From Desulfosporosinus orientis DSM 765 (lineage in GTDB: Bacteria > Bacillota > Desulfitobacteriia > Desulfitobacteriales > Desulfitobacteriaceae): 64,000 nucleotides of DNA. The notes below the pieces were generated by a model that saw only the letters and a list, made by a program, of their open reading frames with translations, ran no database searches and was not told the DNA's origin. The DNA lies in the NCBI RefSeq assembly GCF_000235605.1, contig NC_016584.1:5085151-5149150 (forward strand), given 5' to 3'. The stretch's first letter is position 1, and each line of letters opens with the position of its first letter. Below, piece by piece: positions 16,418 to 25,106 of this stretch. The position numbers were made by a program, and so were the translations under genes.

Positions 16418-18325
16418 TTATTCCACTTTTTCTGCTATAAAGTAGCCTAATTGTTTTTTCTTTGTCTCTAGAATTATTTTTGCTTGGTTATATTCGCGCA
16501 TAATTAAATCTGTGCTTTTTATAATCATATACATCAAATTCTTTTGTAACAAGTGATTACGTCTAACACTTTCCATTGTTAAGGTATTACCAATCTTTTT
16601 CACTTGGATGATCGTGTGCATGATGATTGGTGAATAATAGGCTTCAATTGAGTCAGCCTTAATTATATCTCCAATTATTTGATCACCACGCTGCATTTTT
16701 AATACCATACTTTCTAATTGTTTATCGCTTACGTTTTGACCTATAATACTCTCAGTTTTTATCAACATATTAAGATGTGCTTTCGCAGATTTTTTAATTT
16801 TTTTCAAAACACTTAAGTCATTATTCATAATTTTAATTACTTCATTATACTTTTTTAATTTATCCTCATAACTTATCTTACGTTCCTGCAGATATTCCAC
16901 TAAACGTTTTTCAATTGGAGTATTGCAGTACTCTCTAATAGATTCCTGCAAAGTCATAAGGGTAGTACCTTTAATATAAGCACCACCCTCAGTGGCATCG
17001 ATAACCTTTAAATTATTATCCAATAGTAATTGTAATTCATACCATTCTTTAAATAGTTTGTATACAATAGAAGACTTAAGCAAATTACCCTCATGGTCTT
17101 CCACATAAATATCATTTGAGTCACGGTCATTGTTCTCTCCTTCATACACGGTATGAGTAAGCTCGCTATGTTTTTTGCCGCTAGTATAAGCCAAATCCTG
17201 CCCTATTAGAATAATCGGATTGCAACCAGCTTGTCTTGCTGTGGCAAAAGCCACAGTAGCACATGAATGTCCCTGGTTAACAAAACTCAAATTTTCGAAA
17301 ACGGACATCCAAATTTGTTCAAACCCTTTATCATTACGTGACATAATAATTTTCTCCCCGTTAAATTCTTCATAAATGGCTGGCCATATTGAACCCGGCG
17401 CCAAAAGTACCAAATCTTCGGGAAATTTTCTGTCCTTATAATAAAAAGTATACGTTGGTTCAACCCTTTCAATACTGGCTATAGCATCAGGCTGTACTCC
17501 ATGCTTTTCACAGGCCCTCATACTAGCATCACAGGCAATTATTAAAGCTTTACCATTAGCCTTTTTTAAATATTGAATATTATTATCTAACGAGGGCCCG
17601 GCAGCCACAATAATCGCAGGCATATTTTTATACTTACCTTTTATCTCATCTATAGAATGACCTTTCATAATAGTCTCAGTATTATAGCACATATTTGAAA
17701 AGCCAAAAAAATGATCCTCCAAATCATTACCTGCAGCTAATACAGTATTTAAGAGACATTTAGAAATATTATGAAGAGCACTTTTGTTTTGAGCAGAATA
17801 AATATAATAATTTGGTAATACCAACACTAGAATATTATGAACTAAATTATGCAAACCAAGCCCTGCCAAAGACAACGCAATTTTCCCGACTTGCTTTTCA
17901 TCCCCAAATACTAGTATAAACTGCCCACTTTCAAATATTTGAGAAAGATCGACGTGGTTTAAAGTATACTTCAAAACATCCATATTATGCTCTATGATTA
18001 TTACCCTTGTACCAGGGGAAATTCTTTTTTTGAGCTCAAATAAATGATATCCCAACCCAATACCGAACAGTAAAATTAGATAATCTCTTTTTTCCTCAAT
18101 ATCCTTAACAATCCGTTTTGCTTCTGCAGATGGATCGTATTGACTATGTAATAAAAAATTGTTTCCATCTAATCTTATACTCACAATGCTGTTTCCATCA
18201 GCGCTAATTTCTGTAAAAATACCCTCACTTAACTCATTGAAATCTAAATCCAGAAGTTCTTTTGCAATAAAAATATTATTTCGAATGATTGATGTGATAT
18301 TTTGTTCTAAAATCTGATTAGTCAT
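16418..18325 (-). CDS. Motility accessory factor (Maf)-type flagellin glycosyltransferase, DUF115
   Basis: 635 residues from the ATG at 18325 (GGGAG 7 nt upstream); an ATG 15 bases earlier has no ribosome site. The core at about 235-420 is the DUF115/MAF domain, with PAIIVAAGPSLDNNI (nucleotide-sugar site), ACDASMRACEKHGVQPD and LIGQDLAYTSGKKHS. The N-terminal part holds a second nucleotide-binding-like region (LLFGIGLGYHLFEL). Maf proteins attach nonulosonic acids such as pseudaminic acid to surface-exposed Ser/Thr of flagellin in the cytoplasm. It lies directly after flagellin and before pseB. It is much more AT-rich than the structural genes, as if acquired. Confidence 0.88.
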   Translation of the reverse strand: MTNQILEQNITSIIRNNIFIAKELLDLDFNELSEGIFTEISADGNSIVSIRLDGNNFLLHSQYDPSAEAKRIVKDIEEKRDYLILLFGIGLGYHLFELKKRISPGTRVIIIEHNMDVLKYTLNHVDLSQIFESGQFILVFGDEKQVGKIALSLAGLGLHNLVHNILVLVLPNYYIYSAQNKSALHNISKCLLNTVLAAGNDLEDHFFGFSNMCYNTETIMKGHSIDEIKGKYKNMPAIIVAAGPSLDNNIQYLKKANGKALIIACDASMRACEKHGVQPDAIASIERVEPTYTFYYKDRKFPEDLVLLAPGSIWPAIYEEFNGEKIIMSRNDKGFEQIWMSVFENLSFVNQGHSCATVAFATARQAGCNPIILIGQDLAYTSGKKHSELTHTVYEGENNDRDSNDIYVEDHEGNLLKSSIVYKLFKEWYELQLLLDNNLKVIDATEGGAYIKGTTLMTLQESIREYCNTPIEKRLVEYLQERKISYEDKLKKYNEVIKIMNNDLSVLKKIKKSAKAHLNMLIKTESIIGQNVSDKQLESMVLKMQRGDQIIGDIIKADSIEAYYSPIIMHTIIQVKKIGNTLTMESVRRNHLLQKNLMYMIIKSTDLIMREYNQAKIILETKKKQLGYFIAEKVE

Positions 18326-18421
18326 TACTTTACTCCCCATAATTTACTTTTCAAAAGCTTTCGTATACTAATTCAAGGAGATTAGCATATGAAATATCTT
18401 GAAATATTATTTTACCAATTG

Positions 18422-18458
18422 TATAAAATGGCTGACCTTTAAGATCAGCCATTTTATA
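18422..18458 (-). terminator. Hairpin after the flagellin gene
   Basis: A perfect 14-bp stem (TATAAAATGGCTGA with its complement) and a 9-base loop, 34 bases past the flagellin stop. Only a short T run follows on the minus strand, so partial read-through into the Maf and pse genes is likely, which would give much flagellin and little enzyme. Confidence 0.75.
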
Positions 18459-18491
18459 TGAGAATTACGAAAATCATTTAATACTATCGAA

Positions 18492-19694
18492 TTAACGTAG
18501 TAATTGAAGAACACCTTGTGGTTGTTGATTAGCTTGAGCTAACATAGCTTGAGCCGCTTGGTTAAGAATGTTGTTTTTCTGGAAGGTGGTCATCTCCTTA
18601 GCCATATCAACATCACGAATGCGGGATTCTGCCGCAGTTACATTCTCTGAAGAAGTTCCAAGGTTATTAATGGTGTGTTCAAGTCTGTTTTGTAATGCTC
18701 CCAATTTTGAACGTTCGGTTGAAACTTTTTCAATAGCATTATTAACCAAGGAAATAGCACCATCAGCATTCTTCTGAGTGCTGAGATCTAACGCATTACC
18801 TAAAGCATCTCTAACACCAATCGAGAGGGAATCCATTGCGCTAATACCAATTCTCAATACTTGTCCAGCGTTCGCCCCAATTTGTGCAACTGCTGATTTG
18901 TTGCCATTGTCGGCTATAGCACCGTTTCGAATAGAAATGGTTATGGCATCCCCAGCCTTCACACTTGTAGCATTACTTATAACAATGCTTATTGTTAATG
19001 CTGCTGCAGCTGTTGTATAGTCAGTAGTTATTAATTTAATCGTATTGCCAGAAATTTTAATGTTGCTTGCAGTTATATTACCGAGAACAGAACTGAAAGA
19101 TATTACACCCGAAGATAGTGCAGTAGAAATACTAGCTCCACTTATGACATTAATGTGAATAACATCAGTTTTACCAGCCATAGATACATTTGCGATATTG
19201 CTTAATTTAACAGATCCATTAGCAAAAGTAGAGTCGTAGGTACCTCGGCCAATGATTTCATCTGTTGCACCTTGCAGATCACCGTTCAGAAGCTTCTTGG
19301 TGTTAAATTCAGTCGTACCGGCAATCCGATCAATCTCGTTGGTTAACTGTTTCATTTCATCCTGTAATGCTTGTCTATCAGTTTCTGTATTGGTATCAGT
19401 GGAAGCTTGAACAGCCAACTCTCTCATCCGTTGCAGAATGCTGTGAGTTTCATTCAGTCCGCCTTCAGCAGTTTGAATCATGGAAATAGAGTCTTGAGCA
19501 TTACGGGAAGCTTGGTCTAATCCGCGGATTTGACCGCGCATTTTTTCAGAGATTGCTAAACCAGCAGCATCGTCACCAGCGCGATTAATGCGAAGACCAG
19601 AAGACAGCTTTTCCAAAGAGCTAGAGGTGTTCTTCTCATTGACACCCATTTGACGCAGGGTATTCAATGAAGACATGTTGTGGTTAATAATCAT
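18492..19694 (-). CDS. hag: Flagellin, filament subunit
   Basis: 400 residues. The N-terminal D0/D1 helices (MIINHNMSSLNTLRQ; SSGLRINRAGDDAAGLAISE, abridged) and the C-terminal ones (AAESRIRDVDMAKEM; NILNQAAQAMLAQANQ) are the classic flagellin ends. The middle (about 150-300) is a Ser/Thr/Ile-rich beta domain, the likely site of the pseudaminic-type sugars made by the adjoining cluster. AGGAGG lies just before the ATG and is part of a CsrA-type control region. Transcription is from a sigma-28 promoter about 125 bases upstream. It is the only flagellin in the window. Confidence 0.97.
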   Translation of the reverse strand: MIINHNMSSLNTLRQMGVNEKNTSSSLEKLSSGLRINRAGDDAAGLAISEKMRGQIRGLDQASRNAQDSISMIQTAEGGLNETHSILQRMRELAVQASTDTNTETDRQALQDEMKQLTNEIDRIAGTTEFNTKKLLNGDLQGATDEIIGRGTYDSTFANGSVKLSNIANVSMAGKTDVIHINVISGASISTALSSGVISFSSVLGNITASNIKISGNTIKLITTDYTTAAAALTISIVISNATSVKAGDAITISIRNGAIADNGNKSAVAQIGANAGQVLRIGISAMDSLSIGVRDALGNALDLSTQKNADGAISLVNNAIEKVSTERSKLGALQNRLEHTINNLGTSSENVTAAESRIRDVDMAKEMTTFQKNNILNQAAQAMLAQANQQPQGVLQLLR

Positions 19695-19702
19695 TATTTA
19701 TT

Positions 19703-19737
19703 CCTCCTTGATTTTAACATCAGGCATCCATGCCCGA
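19703..19737 (-). promoter_or_regulatory. CsrA-type binding region in the flagellin leader
   Basis: Two GGA motifs of the kind CsrA binds. One is in the four-base loop TGGA of a 7-bp hairpin (19720-19737, arms TCGGGCA and TGCCTGA, one G-T pair). The other is the ribosome site itself, AAGGAGG (19709-19703). This is the same layout as the hag leader of Bacillus subtilis, where CsrA blocks translation and FliW relieves it. csrA and fliW are the next two genes upstream. Confidence 0.75.
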
Positions 19738-19813
19738 CTTTTTGATATTTCCAGCTCAACTCTTCCCCCGGCCGGTTTGGAAGAAATTCAGCTGTTTTAT
19801 CTATACACTGTCT

Positions 19814-19840
19814 TTATCGAAATCTAGGATAAAAAACTTA
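19814..19840 (-). promoter_or_regulatory. Sigma-28 (SigD) type promoter of flagellin
   Basis: Minus strand: TAAG (19840-19837), 15 bases, then TTCGATAA (19821-19814). It lies between the csrA terminator and the flagellin leader, giving a leader of about 110 bases. Confidence 0.75.
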
Positions 19841-19871
19841 AGGGTTTTTATCTAAAAGTTTATAAAAAAAT

Positions 19872-19903
19872 AAGTAAGGTGTTCTCTCTGACACACCTTA
19901 CTT
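19872..19903 (-). terminator. Intrinsic terminator overlapping the csrA stop codon
   Basis: An 11-bp perfect stem (AAGTAAGGTGT and its complement) with a 10-base loop, followed on the minus strand by ATTTTTTTAT. The TAA stop of csrA lies inside the first arm, so the last codons of csrA form part of the hairpin. It ends the flgM-csrA operon. Confidence 0.9.
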
Positions 19904-20131
19904 GTTGATCCTTAAATCCTTCAGCATATTTAACTCAACTAAATCATTAGGAACGGCAGCTTGCTTATTTTCTGCCGCAATGGCATCAAAAATCTCGCCG
20001 CGATAAATTTTGATCTCTTTGGGGGCATCTATTGTCATTCGAATGTTATCCCCTTTGATACTTACCACAGTGACCACGATGTCATCTCCGATGACGATTC
20101 TCTCGCCCACTTTGCGAGTAAGTGCCAACAT
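19898..20131 (-). CDS. csrA: CsrA, translational regulator of flagellin
   Basis: 77 residues. The first 55 are the standard CsrA beta-sheet core (MLALTRKVGERIVIGDDI, then VKGDNIRMTIDAPKEIKIYR in slightly altered form), with the RNA-binding arginine in the last strand region (IYRGEI) and a longer helical tail. CsrA dimers bind GGA-containing hairpins in leaders; the flagellin leader next door has two. It begins one base after the fliW stop. In Bacillus FliW holds CsrA until flagellin needs to be made; the same circuit is expected here. Confidence 0.95.
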   Translation of the reverse strand: MLALTRKVGERIVIGDDIVVTVVSIKGDNIRMTIDAPKEIKIYRGEIFDAIAAENKQAAVPNDLVELNMLKDLRINK

Positions 20132-20132
20132 A

Positions 20133-20591
20133 TTATTTTCCCCCTTTGCCTGCTGCTTCCGGCAAGCCGTCAGGAAATAGTTTGCGGCTGATCGAATACT
20201 CCGGCTTGTTTAGAATCACCTGCTGACCTTGACGATTAATCGTATTAATCACTAAAGGTGCCAACATATTCACTGTCATATCCACTACTTTCTCTTTCAC
20301 CGTAGCAATCAAAAACACCTGGGGCGGATTTTCCGGAGAGAGGCTCATCTCCTGAGCAATCTCATCTTCCAAATTAAACTCATAGTCCTGAAAAAAAGCA
20401 AAAGGCTCCACTAACAAAAATGTTAAATTAGCCTCAGTCATCGACTGGAGAAATGAAAAAGGGCTATCCTCTTCCTGCTGTATATGAGCGAAACCCTTCT
20501 CATCCGGAAACCCAGGGATCCCGTGGGGAAAACTTATAATTTGCTCTTCGGCAACTTCCAGTTCGCCAAATCTCGTTGACTGTAATTTCAT
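20133..20591 (-). CDS. fliW: FliW, flagellar assembly factor and CsrA antagonist
   Basis: 152 residues from the ATG at 20591 (GGAGG 7 nt upstream); a start 24 bases earlier is poorly placed. The family motifs are FPHGIPGFPDEKGFAHI (near 20-40), SFLQSMTEANLTFLLVEPFAFFQDYEF (abridged) and a C-terminal ANMLAPLVIN-like stretch (VNMLAPLVINTINRQGQQ, abridged). FliW binds either flagellin or CsrA, thereby tying flagellin translation to its export. It sits between yviE and csrA, the usual Firmicutes order. Confidence 0.95.
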   Translation of the reverse strand: MKLQSTRFGELEVAEEQIISFPHGIPGFPDEKGFAHIQQEEDSPFSFLQSMTEANLTFLLVEPFAFFQDYEFNLEDEIAQEMSLSPENPPQVFLIATVKEKVVDMTVNMLAPLVINTINRQGQQVILNKPEYSISRKLFPDGLPEAAGKGGK

Positions 20592-20621
20592 GATTTTACC
20601 TCCATGAGGATTCATACATTC

Positions 20622-21170
20622 TCAAACCTCAACATCCACAACAGAAATCTTAATACTCGGATATTGAGTAACCTTAATATTTAAACTTGCGGGCTGATAA
20701 TCACTCTCAATTTTTCCCGGTTGAACAGTGTAGTTTAAAGTACCGGCGATGGGATTAAATTGAACAGGATTAGCCTGATAGGAAATTTCAGGCGAAGCAA
20801 TATGCGCCCAAGTGATATCCGGAATTTCGGAAATCATTGAATTGGCAGCTATATCTGCCAACGCACTAGTCTTATTTTCAATTGCTGCCAGCTGATCGCC
20901 TTCTTGGGCAATTCGAGCAATGGCGTCCATGACAGATTGCCACCCAAAGGCGGCATTATCCCTGGAAAAGTCTGAGTTATTCTTCAGCCCTATAGAGTAA
21001 CGACAAGGAGTCTGGTCGATTGTCAGTACTCCCTGAGGTTGATGAGTCTCTACCACCGCCGGTGTTGTTTCCATTTGTACCACAGGGCGGGTGGTACGCT
21101 GATTCAGTTGAGCGTTCCGGGAATTATAACTCAGAAGAGTTGGTTGAGTAGTTATATCAAGACGGAGCAT
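20622..21170 (-). CDS. YviE-like flagellar cluster protein (DUF6470)
   Basis: 182 residues. The start LRLDITTQPTLLSYNSRNAQLN and the repeated short strands are like YviE of Bacillus, a protein of unknown function always found between flgL and fliW. No signal peptide or membrane segment. The C-terminus (LNIKVTQYPSIKISVVDVEV, abridged) is strand-rich. The place in the operon is conserved, which hints at a role in late hook-filament steps, but nothing in the sequence shows what it does. Confidence 0.8.
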   Translation of the reverse strand: MLRLDITTQPTLLSYNSRNAQLNQRTTRPVVQMETTPAVVETHQPQGVLTIDQTPCRYSIGLKNNSDFSRDNAAFGWQSVMDAIARIAQEGDQLAAIENKTSALADIAANSMISEIPDITWAHIASPEISYQANPVQFNPIAGTLNYTVQPGKIESDYQPASLNIKVTQYPSIKISVVDVEV

Positions 21171-21208
21171 GGACGGTTACTCCCTTCCTTATCTCCAATA
21201 GCAATTAA

Positions 21209-22132
21209 TTATAGAAAGTCTGCCAAAGACATAGGCAGAATTTTAGCCCCAATTTGCAATGACATCTTATAGACGTTCTCAGCATTCTTGTAGTCCATAA
21301 TAGCCTTGGCCACATCCACTTCTTCATTATTGGCCAGGTCGCCTGTAATGATTGTATTGCTGTCTTCCAGTATAGTTTGAGCCATATCATAGCTGGCCAT
21401 ACGGGTTCCCAGCCTGGTATGGGCCTGAAGAATCGAATCGGTGTCGGCCTCCAGATTAGCTAATCCTGTGGTGGATAACCACTCCTGAGCTTCTGTGGAG
21501 CCATCTAACAGCTTGTCCTTAATCTGAAAAAGATCTGTTATTACTTTCATATTCGGACCGAAAACATCCTCTCCGGTGAGATTTACACTGTCCTGAGCAG
21601 GATCTGCTTCCCCTGGATGGATCGGCATAGAGATCTTTTGATTATCACCGTTATAGGTTATGACATCCTTGTTCGTAATAGGGTCTACACTCCGAGTAAA
21701 GGGTTCAGTTTTGTCGTTCTGACCGGCAAAAATATAACGGTTCCCTAATTTTGTGTTACCAATGGTAATAATATGATTGATCATATCATCAACTGCAGCG
21801 CCTATTGTCTGCACCGCTTCTTGAGGATTGGTGCCGGTGCTCCCTTGAATCACTTTTTCTTTGATGGTAATCATAATCTCGTCTAAATCCTGCATATTAG
21901 ATTCAGTAGTTTTCATCCAGCTCTGGGCGTCTGAAATATTTTGGGTGTATTGCTCATTTAAAGAGAGATTGGTTCTAAAGCGCAAACTCCTGACTACCTT
22001 AACCGGGTCATCCGAAGGTTTATGCAGGGCCTTGCCGTCTGCCAATTGTGACTGAACATTATATTCTTTTTCCAAAGTTTTATTTAGACTGCTCAGATAA
22101 TTATAGTTCATGGTATTATATGTGATTCGCAT
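21209..22132 (-). CDS. flgL: FlgL, hook-filament junction protein
   Basis: 307 residues. The start MRITYNTMNYNYLSSLN and the flagellin-like helices (LADGKALHKPSDDPVKVVRSL, abridged) mark FlgL, as do GNRYIFAGQNDKTEPF near 147-162 and the C-terminal helix (EVDVAKAIMDYKNAENVYKM, abridged). FlgL and FlgK form the two thin rings joining hook and filament. It follows flgK by 13 bases. Size and layout are normal. Confidence 0.94.
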   Translation of the reverse strand: MRITYNTMNYNYLSSLNKTLEKEYNVQSQLADGKALHKPSDDPVKVVRSLRFRTNLSLNEQYTQNISDAQSWMKTTESNMQDLDEIMITIKEKVIQGSTGTNPQEAVQTIGAAVDDMINHIITIGNTKLGNRYIFAGQNDKTEPFTRSVDPITNKDVITYNGDNQKISMPIHPGEADPAQDSVNLTGEDVFGPNMKVITDLFQIKDKLLDGSTEAQEWLSTTGLANLEADTDSILQAHTRLGTRMASYDMAQTILEDSNTIITGDLANNEEVDVAKAIMDYKNAENVYKMSLQIGAKILPMSLADFL

Positions 22133-22145
22133 GCAATGTACCTCC

Positions 22146-24245
22146 TTATCGACCTACGGCTCCTGTGCCATTGATTAATTTATCCAACATTTCATCCATT
22201 GCCGTCAGCACTCTGGCGGCAGCATTATATCCTTTTTGGAACCTGATCATATCGGTCATTTCTTCATCCATGTTTACCCCTGAAGTTGATTGTCGAAGAT
22301 TGGTAAGCTGATCAACCACCGTTTGCTGATTAGTATTAATTCGCTCGGCATCTTGAGATTGAATTCCCAAAGTACCAATGAGAGATGAGTAATACTCATC
22401 CAGAGATTTGTTGCCCAAGGTAGCTGAACTGGTATCTGTTTTTAAACTGTTCCCCAGCTTAATGGCATTATCCCCGTTGGCATTATTGCCGGCAGGCAAA
22501 GAAAATCTATATAGATTGTCAATAGCAGGTGAAACGAGCTGAGGATCAGTATTTATTTCGACATCCAGACCCATAATATTAAAAGCAAAGGGGGGCCCTG
22601 ATATTGCTGAGCTCCAATTCTCTCCATCATCCGTAGAATAAACGATACCATTGACTTTACCCGAACCGTCAAGGGAACTAACCTTAATCCTGACATTCGT
22701 AGCAGCCGTTCCGCCGGTATAGGTGCCGGTGGTTGTAACCTCAGGGACCCCGCTGCCGACATTCTTTGAACTATCCACCAGCACTGGGGCGCTCACTAAA
22801 CTACTCCCGGATAAAGTAAAACTATAAGAATTATCCACAGCAGGAGAAGTCAAGGCAGTGGTATCTAATTCAAAGCTCAACCCGTCAATTGTAAGATTAG
22901 CCTTGCTACCAGTCAATGCTACTCCGGAAGACCAATTAACTCCATCATCCGTAGAATAACTGATCTGGCTCACTAAGCCAGTAGTACTGTCAACAGTATC
23001 CACCTTAATCTTAACATTCGTCGGAGTTCCGCTGTATGTACCCGTTGCAACGGAAACTTCGGGGACCCCGCTGCCGGTATTGGTGATTGGCAGAGAAACA
23101 GAAATACCATTTAGCGAGGTTTTGGCCGCAATTATTCCTAGGCCTATGCCTGTATCATTGATAGCCGAGTTTATCTCTAAGTTGCCGAGCCAATCATACG
23201 GTTCTCCTTGTGACGCATAATCAAAAGAATTATCCCCAAAGAAATTTCGTCCATTAATATTATCAGTACCATACCCGCTTTGATGCACGGCGTTAAAATC
23301 TTGCATTAAGTACTTGCTGATACTTTCCAAGCTGTCCATATACCCTTTAATTCCCTTAGTCTCCGAATCCCGGGAGTCAATTAAGGCTTTCATTTGACCG
23401 TCGGCAAAACTGATTGCTTTGCCTGTATCGGCCACAATAACATTAGTCTCCGCATAACCGTAAACATCACCCGTAGAAGGGGTTGTTGATGTCGCTAACT
23501 TGGTATAGCAGTTAGCAAAAACCAGGTTCACACCATTGGAATTAATTGTATATCTTCCGGTACTGTCTTCATTAACCGAGATATTTACCATCTTAGATAA
23601 TTGGTCAACCAGCAAATCCCGGCTGTCACGCAAGTCATTCGCATGGTTTGTCCCGCTGAACTCAGCAAAGTAGATCTGTTCGTTAAGCTTGGATATACCT
23701 TCTGTAAGCTGATTAATCGTGTTAACGCCGGCCTTCACCTCAAAGTTAACATTTTCCGCCGAATCTTTCAGCTGCTGGGCAGCATTCTTAATGGCATCGA
23801 CTACCGCAAGTCCATTTTGGGCTACTTCCGCACGCACGCTGGTATCCGAAGCATCTGTTGAGAGGGCTTGCCAGGAAGACCAAAATTGGTTAAGTACCGT
23901 TTGAATTCCGGTATCTGATGGCTCAGAAAAAATATTTTCCAGTTTCGTCAAGGCAGCACTGCTTGTCTCTGTATAACCTAAATTGGAGGTTTGCTTCCAC
24001 AGTTGTCTGTCTGTAAAGATATCCCTTGCCCTAGTAATAGATGCTACCGTAACCCCGCTTCCAGCGAAATTCTTGTTTCTTCCGTAAACCTCTCCTGCCG
24101 GTACAGCAGTTGCCAAATTGACACTTTGCCGGGAGTATCCATCCGTACCGGCATTGGCAATATTATGCCCCACCGTATCCAAGGAAGCCTGATTAGCATA
24201 TAAACTTCGGGACAAAATATTCAAACCGCCAAATGTGGAACTCAT
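22146..24245 (-). CDS. flgK: FlgK, hook-associated protein 1, with a duplicated insert
   Basis: 699 residues, longer than the usual 450-550. The N-terminus (SLYANQASLDTVGHNIANAGTDGYSRQ, abridged) and the C-terminus (SGVNMDEEMTDMIRFQKGYN, abridged) are typical FlgK. The extra length comes from two related blocks of about 88 residues (about 393-481 and 499-586), both starting GVPEV, passing GTY.G..TNV.IKV and YSTDDG.NWSS, and ending SPA.DN.Y.F.L. They would be surface-exposed beta domains at the hook-filament junction. Otherwise the gene is intact, 3 bases after flgN. Confidence 0.93.
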   Translation of the reverse strand: MSSTFGGLNILSRSLYANQASLDTVGHNIANAGTDGYSRQSVNLATAVPAGEVYGRNKNFAGSGVTVASITRARDIFTDRQLWKQTSNLGYTETSSAALTKLENIFSEPSDTGIQTVLNQFWSSWQALSTDASDTSVRAEVAQNGLAVVDAIKNAAQQLKDSAENVNFEVKAGVNTINQLTEGISKLNEQIYFAEFSGTNHANDLRDSRDLLVDQLSKMVNISVNEDSTGRYTINSNGVNLVFANCYTKLATSTTPSTGDVYGYAETNVIVADTGKAISFADGQMKALIDSRDSETKGIKGYMDSLESISKYLMQDFNAVHQSGYGTDNINGRNFFGDNSFDYASQGEPYDWLGNLEINSAINDTGIGLGIIAAKTSLNGISVSLPITNTGSGVPEVSVATGTYSGTPTNVKIKVDTVDSTTGLVSQISYSTDDGVNWSSGVALTGSKANLTIDGLSFELDTTALTSPAVDNSYSFTLSGSSLVSAPVLVDSSKNVGSGVPEVTTTGTYTGGTAATNVRIKVSSLDGSGKVNGIVYSTDDGENWSSAISGPPFAFNIMGLDVEINTDPQLVSPAIDNLYRFSLPAGNNANGDNAIKLGNSLKTDTSSATLGNKSLDEYYSSLIGTLGIQSQDAERINTNQQTVVDQLTNLRQSTSGVNMDEEMTDMIRFQKGYNAAARVLTAMDEMLDKLINGTGAVGR

Positions 24246-24248
24246 GTC

Positions 24249-24728
24249 TTAAATCCTCCAATCCATAAGATGCCGTTTTTTGTTCTCATCTTTTCCCTTA
24301 TCAGGATGGGTATAGGTGTTGCTCTCTTGGTGAGTCAACAGTCCTACTGTATAATCAACGATTTTCATAGCTTGTTTAAGCAGCTGAGCGTTTATCTCAT
24401 GAACCTCTTTCAAGCGCACAACCACTTGGTCTAAAGCAATTCGCACTTCCTCTAACATTGGGAAATAGCAGGCTAATTCGGCCAAGGTGAGATCCTCAGG
24501 CTTTTTCTCCAGCTCGCGTCCGATTTGCTCTGCCCACATGAGACGTTCCTTCTCCAATGCATTGACTTTAATTATAAACACTTCTTCTTGGGCAGTTATT
24601 AATTCAATTTCTTGGATATTGTTCTTAATCAAAGCTTTCTGTTTATTCTCTTCTAAGGTCAGGAGTTTGTTATAAAGTTCGACCTGTTCTCTTAAGTTGT
24701 CGTTCAAATTCTGAAGCCCTTCAGACAA
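24249..24728 (-). CDS. flgN: FlgN-family export chaperone
   Basis: 159 residues, all helical, beginning at a TTG (24728) with GGGGGAG six bases upstream. FlgN binds FlgK and FlgL and hands them to the export gate. The long charged helices (EQVELYNKLLTLEENKQKAL, abridged) and the spot between flgM and flgK fit the family, which is poorly conserved in sequence. No other reading is likely. Confidence 0.85.
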   Translation of the reverse strand: MSEGLQNLNDNLREQVELYNKLLTLEENKQKALIKNNIQEIELITAQEEVFIIKVNALEKERLMWAEQIGRELEKKPEDLTLAELACYFPMLEEVRIALDQVVVRLKEVHEINAQLLKQAMKIVDYTVGLLTHQESNTYTHPDKGKDENKKRHLMDWRI

Positions 24729-24769
24729 AGAAATCTCCCCCTCGGAAAAGTGTTAACATAATTATTCAT

Positions 24770-25048
24770 TTATTCCTTCTGACATACCTCAAGTAACTTG
24801 TCGGCTATCTTCCCTGCGTCTATTTTGAATTCTCCTCCCTCAATCTGATCAGAAAGAGCCTGGATTCGTTCGGCACGCACAGAGGGAATTTCTTTGGTTT
24901 TCTGAAGTAAGGTCTGATACACTTGGGCCTTATCTGAAACAGCTATCTTATCTGCCCCGGAAACAATCGTTTTCTTCTCAACTTGTTTTAAGCGATTGAT
25001 TGCTTGAATATTTCCTACCAAGCCCATTGAGGTCCCATCTATTTTCAT
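24770..25048 (-). CDS. flgM: FlgM, anti-sigma-28 factor
   Basis: 92 residues from the ATG at 25048 (GGAG 8 nt upstream); a GTG nine bases earlier is less well spaced. N-terminal half disordered, C-terminal half with the FlgM helices (SVRAERIQALSDQIEGGEFK, abridged; then DAGKIADKLLE). FlgM holds sigma-28 until the hook is finished and is then exported. It is the first gene of flgM-csrA, probably itself read from a sigma-28 promoter, which would close the usual loop. Confidence 0.9.
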   Translation of the reverse strand: MKIDGTSMGLVGNIQAINRLKQVEKKTIVSGADKIAVSDKAQVYQTLLQKTKEIPSVRAERIQALSDQIEGGEFKIDAGKIADKLLEVCQKE

Positions 25049-25079
25049 ATCATTCACTCCAATAACAATCTTATTTTTT

Positions 25080-25106
25080 ATATCGGAGAAAACCCAATAA
25101 AACTAA
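25080..25106 (-). promoter_or_regulatory. Sigma-28 type promoter of flgM (weak -35)
   Basis: Minus strand -10 element TCCGATAT (25087-25080), seven of eight bases of the consensus. The -35 (TTAG at 25106-25103, 15 bases away) is poor. Confidence 0.5.

Noticed and set aside
22553-22762. Minus-strand frame inside flgK
   Set aside because: A shadow of the repeated insert in another frame; no ribosome site.
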